From assembly GCA_030151135.1 (NCBI GenBank), contig JASLEQ010000785.1:1-13495 (forward strand): a stretch of 13,495 nt of DNA, read 5' to 3'. Below are positions 8,468 to 13,495 of the stretch, piece after piece; the first letter of the stretch is position 1; every line of letters begins with the position of its first letter. Below the pieces are notes generated by a model. The model was not told where the DNA came from and ran no database searches. It worked only from the letters and a program-made list of their open reading frames with translations. The stretch comes from Candidatus Sulfotelmatobacter sp. GTDB lineage: Bacteria > Acidobacteriota > Terriglobia > Terriglobales > SbA1. The position numbers were made by a program, and so were the translations under genes.

Positions 8468-8471
8468 CCTC
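8468..8471 (-). promoter_or_regulatory. Ribosome binding site for permease 2, overlapping the permease 3 stop
   Basis: GAGG 4 nt before the ATG at 8463. It shares bases with the TGA of permease 3 (8470-8472), so a ribosome finishing permease 3 is placed next to the next start. Confidence 0.6.
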
Positions 8472-10920
8472 ACTCGTATCGCAGAGCTTCCATGGGATCC
8501 ACCTGAGCCGCGCGCTGCGCAGGGATAACGCTCGCTGCCAGCGCAACCACGATCAGCACCACACCCACACCGCCAAACGTAAGGGGGTCGAGAGGGTGAA
8601 CACTGTAAATCTGGTTCGCGATGATTCGGCTCGAGACGGCTGCCAGAACCAACCCTGCGGCGGTTCCGAAACCCGCCAGCCGCATACTCTCCTCAAAGAT
8701 CAACCTGAGAATGTCGCTCCGCCGGGCGCCCATCGCTACACGCACGCCAAACTCGCGCCTACGTTGAGCTACGGAATATGCCATCACCCCGTAAAGCCCC
8801 ATTGCAGCTAACAACAATCCAATAGTGCTTAACAAGCTCAACAGGTTTGCCGTGATCTTCGCGCCGTAAAGCGATGCCGAGATGTACTCGGTCATCGACT
8901 GCGCATCAAAGATCGTGATTGCCGGATCGATCGCTGCTGCCTCGCGCCGGATTGCAGCGATTGCGTCGTTAACAGAACCGGACGTGCGCACGTGAAAGGC
9001 TAATCCGTATTCCGGACGAAAGATCTGTCGGATTGGAATGTAAAAGTACGGTTGGGGATTTTCGGTAACACGATGGTACTTGCTGTTCTTGGCGACTCCT
9101 ACGATCGTGAACCATTCTCCCCATCCATGCACCTTATGACCGATCGGATTGCGATCGTGCAGAAAGCGCCGCGCGAACTCCTGGTTGACGATCATGACCT
9201 TCGGGGTCGACGCGTCGTCATGCCAGTCGAAATCGCGGCCTTCAGTCAAGGGAATCTTCATCGATTCGAAAAAGCCCGGAGAGACGAGGTCCCGATAAAT
9301 CTTCATGTTCTCGTTTGGCCCGGGAACGTACCCTTCGACTTCCAGGGTTTCCCAATTGCCACCGTAGAAGCCAAGCGGCACCGAATCGTCGTAACTGACG
9401 GCGTTTACTCCTGGAAGCTGCTCGAGGCGGTCGCGCAATCGGCGGCAGAAAGTATCGGTCTGCTGCGCGTTGTAGCCAGCCGTCGAAAAATCGAATTGTG
9501 CAAGTGCCACTCCTTCGGGCGAGAAGCCCGGATCGACCGCGCGAGACCGCTCAAAACTCTTCAGAAACAACCCAGCCCCCACCAGCGCTACCACGGCGAG
9601 GGCAACCTCGGAGATAACCATAGCTCCTCGCAGGCGGTGCGCCTGAACACCTAACGAGCCGCTACGTCCGCCCTGCTTCAATGCGTCATTGATCATGGCC
9701 TGCGATGCCTGAAGCGCCGGGATCAGTCCCGCCACAATTGTGACAATCACGGCCAGGGCAGCGGTAAACGCAAAGACCTGGATATCAATCTCGGGCGCCA
9801 GCATTACCGGTCGCGCAACGCCTGGAAGTAGCCAACGCAAGGCCCCGCCTAGCCATCGCGCCAGCAGCACGCCTCCCACGGAACCTGAAATTGCAAGGAG
9901 CGATGTCTCAGTCAAAAGTTGGGCGATCAGTCGTCGCGGTTTCGCGCCAAGCGCCAGCCGAATGCTGAACTCCAGCGCTCTCCCACTCGCGCGAGCCAGA
10001 AGTAGATTCCCAAGGTTGGCGCACACAATTAGAAGAACGACGCAACCAATTCCCATCAGAATGATCACGGGCGTGAGCAGCATCGCTTGCGTGCCGAAGT
10101 GCGATTGCGATACTGGCAGCACCGTCGCGCCGATACCCAAGTTCGAATTGGCATCAGCTTCCGCCATTCTTTTCGCGAGAGCCTGCACTTCTGCGCGTGC
10201 CTGCTCGATGTCCACTCCGGGTGCCAGCCGAGCCAGCAGCGCGAAGTTGCGCGTGTTGCGATCCTCCAGCATCCACGTGCCGCTGTGCGTCATCTGCCCA
10301 TACATCGTCAGCGGAATCCAGAAGTCATAGTCCAGGCCCGCATGTGTACCGTGGAAACTTTCAGGAGCAACACCGATGATGGTCAGAGGAGTCTGGTTGA
10401 TTCGCAGCGTTCGTCCAATGGCCGAAGGATCTGATCGGTAACGGCTCCTCCAGTACTCGTGGCTGATTACGACGACAGCGTGCGCATTCTGCGCGTCGTC
10501 TCGTTCTTCGGCCGTGAAGAAACGTCCTGCCTCCGGCCGCACGCCAAACATCTCGAATATGCCGCCGGACGCCATCTCGCCCCATGCACGATCCATGTTC
10601 GGGACGTCGCCCACCGAGAATAGATAGGCCCGATATGCCGTGACGGATTTGACCAATCGCAGGTGGTCGCGAAAATCACGGAAATCGAGATAGGAAGTCG
10701 TGATCGGCTCGCCGTCAGGGGCGATATTCTCGATTGCCACAACGCGTTCCGGTTCCGTCGCCCCGGGGAATGGGTTCAGTACGAGCGAGCGCAACCAACT
10801 GAAGATCGTCGTGTTCGCGCCGATACCGATGGCGATCGTGAGGATCGCTACGCCGGCAAATGTGGGACGCTTGCCGAATGTTCGTAAAGCGTAGCGCAAG
10901 TCCTGCATAAAATCAGTCAT
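8470..10920 (-). CDS. ADOP-family ABC permease (permease 3), start corrected
   Basis: An 816-aa double MacB/FtsX permease. The open frame extends upstream to an ATG at 11013, but that would overlap the end of permease 4 by 77 nt and add 31 Arg/Trp-rich residues that match nothing in the paralogues. The ATG at 10920 gives MTDFMQDLRYALRTFGKRP, which aligns with its neighbours, and has GAGACGG just upstream. Order: TM1 21-43 (IGIGANTTIFS), periplasmic domain about 50-275 (SYLDFRDFRDHL 76-87), TM2 281-308, coupling region ASGRALEFSIRLALGA (311-326), TM3 336-362, TM4 381-403, linker LKQGGRS (414-420), TM5 432-453, periplasmic domain about 460-685, TM6 690-716, coupling helix RRREFGVRVAMGARR (720-734), TM7 745-767, TM8 782-800, tail PAQRAAQVDPMEALRYE. 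The first coupling helix lacks the Arg-Glu pair seen in the other permeases. It is 16 nt from permease 4 and 6 nt from permease 2. Confidence 0.92.
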   Translation of the reverse strand: MTDFMQDLRYALRTFGKRPTFAGVAILTIAIGIGANTTIFSWLRSLVLNPFPGATEPERVVAIENIAPDGEPITTSYLDFRDFRDHLRLVKSVTAYRAYLFSVGDVPNMDRAWGEMASGGIFEMFGVRPEAGRFFTAEERDDAQNAHAVVVISHEYWRSRYRSDPSAIGRTLRINQTPLTIIGVAPESFHGTHAGLDYDFWIPLTMYGQMTHSGTWMLEDRNTRNFALLARLAPGVDIEQARAEVQALAKRMAEADANSNLGIGATVLPVSQSHFGTQAMLLTPVIILMGIGCVVLLIVCANLGNLLLARASGRALEFSIRLALGAKPRRLIAQLLTETSLLAISGSVGGVLLARWLGGALRWLLPGVARPVMLAPEIDIQVFAFTAALAVIVTIVAGLIPALQASQAMINDALKQGGRSGSLGVQAHRLRGAMVISEVALAVVALVGAGLFLKSFERSRAVDPGFSPEGVALAQFDFSTAGYNAQQTDTFCRRLRDRLEQLPGVNAVSYDDSVPLGFYGGNWETLEVEGYVPGPNENMKIYRDLVSPGFFESMKIPLTEGRDFDWHDDASTPKVMIVNQEFARRFLHDRNPIGHKVHGWGEWFTIVGVAKNSKYHRVTENPQPYFYIPIRQIFRPEYGLAFHVRTSGSVNDAIAAIRREAAAIDPAITIFDAQSMTEYISASLYGAKITANLLSLLSTIGLLLAAMGLYGVMAYSVAQRRREFGVRVAMGARRSDILRLIFEESMRLAGFGTAAGLVLAAVSSRIIANQIYSVHPLDPLTFGGVGVVLIVVALAASVIPAQRAAQVDPMEALRYE

Positions 10921-10936
10921 GGCCGTCTCACAGTTT

Positions 10937-13357
10937 TCACTCGTACCGCAATGCCACCATCGGGTCGACCTTCGCTGCCCGTCTGGCCGGAACATAACTG
11001 GCAAGGAGAGCAAACATCGCGAGCAAGCCTGCGACCCCGGCCAGGGTCCCGATATCCCACGAATGAACTCCGAACAAGAGTCCTCGAATCAGAGAAGCCG
11101 CCCCCATCGCGCAGGGTAGGCCCATGCCGATCCCAATTCCAGCCAGCCACGCCGCTTCGCGCATGATGAGTTGATACACTGCCCCACGCTGCGCTCCCAG
11201 CGCCATACGCACGCCGATTTCCCGCGTTCGCCGTCCTACCGAATAGGAGACGACCCCGTACAGACCAACCACTCCCAGTAGCAGCGCAACACAGGCGAAG
11301 CCTCCTACCAGCCAGGCGGACGACCGATGCAGATACGCGCTGGGCGACTGATTAATCTTGGCAGACATCGTCATCTCATTTCGTGTGCCGATGCTGGGAT
11401 CGACATCGTGGATCGCGGCCACCATACTCGGCAGAAAAGAAGCTTCTGCTTGCGCGGTGCGCACTACGATGCTGAAGTCTGTGTCAGGACTCTGATCGAA
11501 CGGATAATAGATGGTCGGCCAAACGTCGGAGTCAAGCGAGCCGTCGCGGACGTCTTCTACAATTCCAACAACTTCACAGAGGGAATTGGGTGAGAGCTTG
11601 ATGTCACCGATCTTTTTCCCGAGCGGATCCTCTCCGGAAAAATACTTGCGAGCCAAAGTCTGGTTGATAATCGCGACTCGTGGCTCGCCGAGATCGGACG
11701 GGCCAAAAAATCGCCCTTCCATCAGCCGGGCGCGAATCGTCGTGAAGAAATCAGGACTGATCTCGCGTTCGTTAACGTCGTTGTGCTCGCCATTATAAGG
11801 ATGTCCTGCAACCCTGATCCATGTTGTATTGCCGTTGAAACTGACTGGCAGGACAGACGTGAGGCCAACCGACTGCACTCCGGGTAGGGACGACAGCCGG
11901 GTCAGAATCTTCCGTGCCGCTGATTCTTGGTCCGGAGCGCTTGGATATGCGATGGGCAACAAATCCACTCCGACGGTTGCGAGATGATCGGTCTGAAAGC
12001 CGACATCCACATGCAGCAGGCGGTACAAGCTCTTGCCGAGTAAGCCGGCGCTCACCAGCAACACAACGGCGATTGCCAACTCCACAACAACCAAATTGGC
12101 GCCGAACCGCCGCCACAGCGTGCCTGCATGGCTCCTGCCACCTTCCGACAAGCCAGTGCTGATTTTGATTGCCGTCAAGCGAAACAGTGGAGTGATCGAA
12201 AATAGCGAGGCCGCCGCGAATGTAATCGCGAGCGCAAAGGCCAGCACATGCGAATTCACGCCTAATCCAGCCAGGTATGGCATACCACCCATCATGTCTT
12301 TGGAGATGAGCCGCGTCAGGATTTGCATTGCGAACTGCGCAATCGCCACGCCCAGCAGTCCTCCTATGCCGGCCAGCGCCAGCCCCTCAGTGGCGAACTG
12401 CCGCAGTAACCGCACTCGCGAGGCACCCAGTGCGCCGCGGACCGCGATTTCCCTCTGACGGCTCTCTGAGCGCACCAGTAGCAAGCTCGAAACGTTCACG
12501 CATGCGATGAGCAACAGCAGGCACGCCCCTCCCAGTAGCGCAAACAGGATCGGGCGCACATCTTTCACGAACAGCTCCGATAAAGACTCGGCCGACGCGC
12601 TACTGCCGCGATTCATTTCTGGATACCGAATCTCCAGTTGCCGGGCGACCGTCTTTAGATTGGCGAGCGCCATGGCAACGGTTACGCCATCATTCAGTCT
12701 CCCTATGGCAAACAAATCGTGGCAGTCCCGGCGCTTCGTGCAGGGATCATCCCCGCGAAGAGTTGTCCAGAACTCGGCATTTCCATCTGGAGCAAACTGA
12801 AAACTCTGCGGCAATACTCCGATGATCGTGTACATGACGCCGCTGAGGCTCACAGATGCGCCGATGATGTCTTTATTTCCTCCAAACCGCTTCTCCCATG
12901 TCGCATAGCTCAGCATTGCGGTCTGCGGCGCTGCAACTTGATCTTCTGCCGCGTGAAAGTCCCGCCCGAGAGCGGGCGTAACCCCAAGCGTCCGGAAAAA
13001 ACCACTACTTACTCTCACCGCGTAAACGGGCTCGCTGCCTGACGGAGTGCGCAATAAAAATCCGTACTGGTTATAAGCGTCCAGTGACGTGAAGACCTGA
13101 TTAAGCTGCCTCCAATCGAGAAAATTCAGATACGAAAGGTTCGCCCTGGGAAACATCGTGGTGCTCTCGGCGACATCGACCAACCGAGCGGGATCAGCGT
13201 ACGGCAGCGGCCGAATCAGAGCAGCATCCACAAAGCCGAAGATTGCGCTGCTAGCGCCGATTCCCAGCGTGAGAACTAAAATCGCAGTTGCCGAGAATCC
13301 GGGGCTTTTCCGCAACTGGCGCAGAGCGTAGCGAACATCTTGAAGGAGGTTTTCCAT
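10937..13357 (-). CDS. ADOP-family ABC permease (permease 4), double MacB/FtsX fold
   Basis: An 806-aa permease with the full eight-helix plan: TM1 about 21-46 with LGIGASSAIFG, periplasmic domain about 50-265 (SYLNFLDWRQLN 75-86), TM2 267-295, coupling helix SRQREIAVRGALGASR (299-314), TM3 323-348, TM4 369-391, linker LSEGGRS (403-409), TM5 418-440, periplasmic domain about 447-675, TM6 680-706, coupling helix RRTREIGVRMALGAQR (709-724), TM7 732-757, TM8 769-790 and tail [17 protein letters not shown]. Both coupling helices are intact, so on family knowledge each could dock one ATPase subunit. The first periplasmic domain has two closely spaced cysteines (C206, C212), which could form a disulfide in the periplasm; this is speculative. 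The ATG follows GAGGAAAG by 10 nt, and that site overlaps the stop codon of permease 5. Closest in motif wording to permease 1, but many differences rule out a very recent duplication. Substrate unknown. Confidence 0.93.
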   Translation of the reverse strand: MENLLQDVRYALRQLRKSPGFSATAILVLTLGIGASSAIFGFVDAALIRPLPYADPARLVDVAESTTMFPRANLSYLNFLDWRQLNQVFTSLDAYNQYGFLLRTPSGSEPVYAVRVSSGFFRTLGVTPALGRDFHAAEDQVAAPQTAMLSYATWEKRFGGNKDIIGASVSLSGVMYTIIGVLPQSFQFAPDGNAEFWTTLRGDDPCTKRRDCHDLFAIGRLNDGVTVAMALANLKTVARQLEIRYPEMNRGSSASAESLSELFVKDVRPILFALLGGACLLLLIACVNVSSLLLVRSESRQREIAVRGALGASRVRLLRQFATEGLALAGIGGLLGVAIAQFAMQILTRLISKDMMGGMPYLAGLGVNSHVLAFALAITFAAASLFSITPLFRLTAIKISTGLSEGGRSHAGTLWRRFGANLVVVELAIAVVLLVSAGLLGKSLYRLLHVDVGFQTDHLATVGVDLLPIAYPSAPDQESAARKILTRLSSLPGVQSVGLTSVLPVSFNGNTTWIRVAGHPYNGEHNDVNEREISPDFFTTIRARLMEGRFFGPSDLGEPRVAIINQTLARKYFSGEDPLGKKIGDIKLSPNSLCEVVGIVEDVRDGSLDSDVWPTIYYPFDQSPDTDFSIVVRTAQAEASFLPSMVAAIHDVDPSIGTRNEMTMSAKINQSPSAYLHRSSAWLVGGFACVALLLGVVGLYGVVSYSVGRRTREIGVRMALGAQRGAVYQLIMREAAWLAGIGIGMGLPCAMGAASLIRGLLFGVHSWDIGTLAGVAGLLAMFALLASYVPARRAAKVDPMVALRYE
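10953..10969. repeat. Short direct repeat in permease 3' ends, copy B
   Basis: Second copy of the 17-base block, in the same orientation and at the equivalent position near the end of permease 4. Permeases 3 and 5 carry related but imperfect versions at 8470-8510 and 13370-13410. Confidence 0.6.
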
Positions 13358-13367
13358 TTCGTTCTTT

Positions 13368-13371
13368 CCTC
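13368..13371 (-). promoter_or_regulatory. Ribosome binding site for permease 4, overlapping the permease 5 stop
   Basis: GAGG (continuing AAAG) 10 nt before the ATG at 13357. It overlaps the TGA of permease 5 (13370-13372), the same arrangement as at the permease 3/2 junction. Confidence 0.6.
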
Positions 13372-13495
13372 ACTCATACCTGAGCGCAACCATGGGGTCG
13401 ACGTTCGCCGCCCGGCGCGCCGGGATGTAGCACGCCGTCAATGCCGCGGAAATCAGAAGCAAAATCACTGCTCCAAACGTGAGTGGATCCGCCGC
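13370..13495 (-). CDS. ADOP-family ABC permease (permease 5), C-terminal end only
   Basis: The last 41 codons of another permease, cut by the right edge of the window. The visible part starts [19 protein letters not shown], a final membrane helix, and ends with [19 protein letters not shown] and a TGA stop. This tail is nearly identical to those of permeases 1 and 4, so the family assignment is firm even though the rest is not seen. The stop lies 12 nt before permease 4 and overlaps its Shine-Dalgarno, so this gene belongs to the same operon. It shows that the permease array continues upstream of the window; how many more copies follow cannot be told. Confidence 0.9.
   Translation of the reverse strand, partial: AADPLTFGAVILLLISAALTACYIPARRAANVDPMVALRYE

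Noticed and set aside
9052..10330. Two plus-strand open frames of about 200 codons opposite permease 3
   Set aside because: No domain, signal or convincing ribosome site is visible, and the opposite strand codes for a clear full-length permease.
10921..11013. Longer N-terminus of permease 3 starting at 11013 (31 extra residues)
   Set aside because: It would overlap permease 4 by 77 nt, its residues are a shifted-frame reading of the permease 4 tail, and no paralogue has such an extension. The ATG at 10920 aligns with the other starts.

Overview
The window looks like a piece of one long minus-strand operon from a member of the Acidobacteriota. The base composition is moderately GC-rich. The main evidence is the permeases: about 800 residues each, made of two MacB/FtsX-like halves fused in one chain. 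These match the family known as ADOP (acidobacterial duplicated orphan permease). The species cannot be named from the sequence alone.

Layout in the direction of transcription (right to left): the last 41 codons of a permease (permease 5, cut by the right edge); permease 4 (806 aa); permease 3 (816 aa after start correction); permease 2 (832 aa); permease 1 (811 aa); a MacB/LolD-type ABC ATPase (235 aa); a TolC-like outer-membrane efflux protein (640 aa); and the first 287 codons of an NtrC-type sigma-54 response regulator (cut by the left edge). The gaps are 12, 16, 6, 14 and 21 nt, then a 4-nt overlap, then 3 nt. Several Shine-Dalgarno sequences lie on the stop codon of the gene before. No non-coding stretch exceeds about 20 bases, and I see no internal promoter, terminator, RNA gene, insertion sequence or CRISPR array.

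Working model: the soluble ATPase dimerises and drives one ADOP chain at a time. Each chain has about eight membrane helices and two large periplasmic domains, so it resembles a fused MacB dimer. TolC would form the outer-membrane exit. The response regulator, presumably with a histidine kinase outside the window, would control the set. The periplasmic adaptor (MacA/HlyD type) expected for a tripartite pump is not in the window.

The most notable point is that at least five divergent 'orphan' permeases share one transcription unit with a single dedicated ATPase, an outer-membrane factor and a sigma-54 regulator. This suggests a multi-permease export or envelope-maintenance machine with interchangeable inner-membrane parts. 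That function is inference; the individual families are known.
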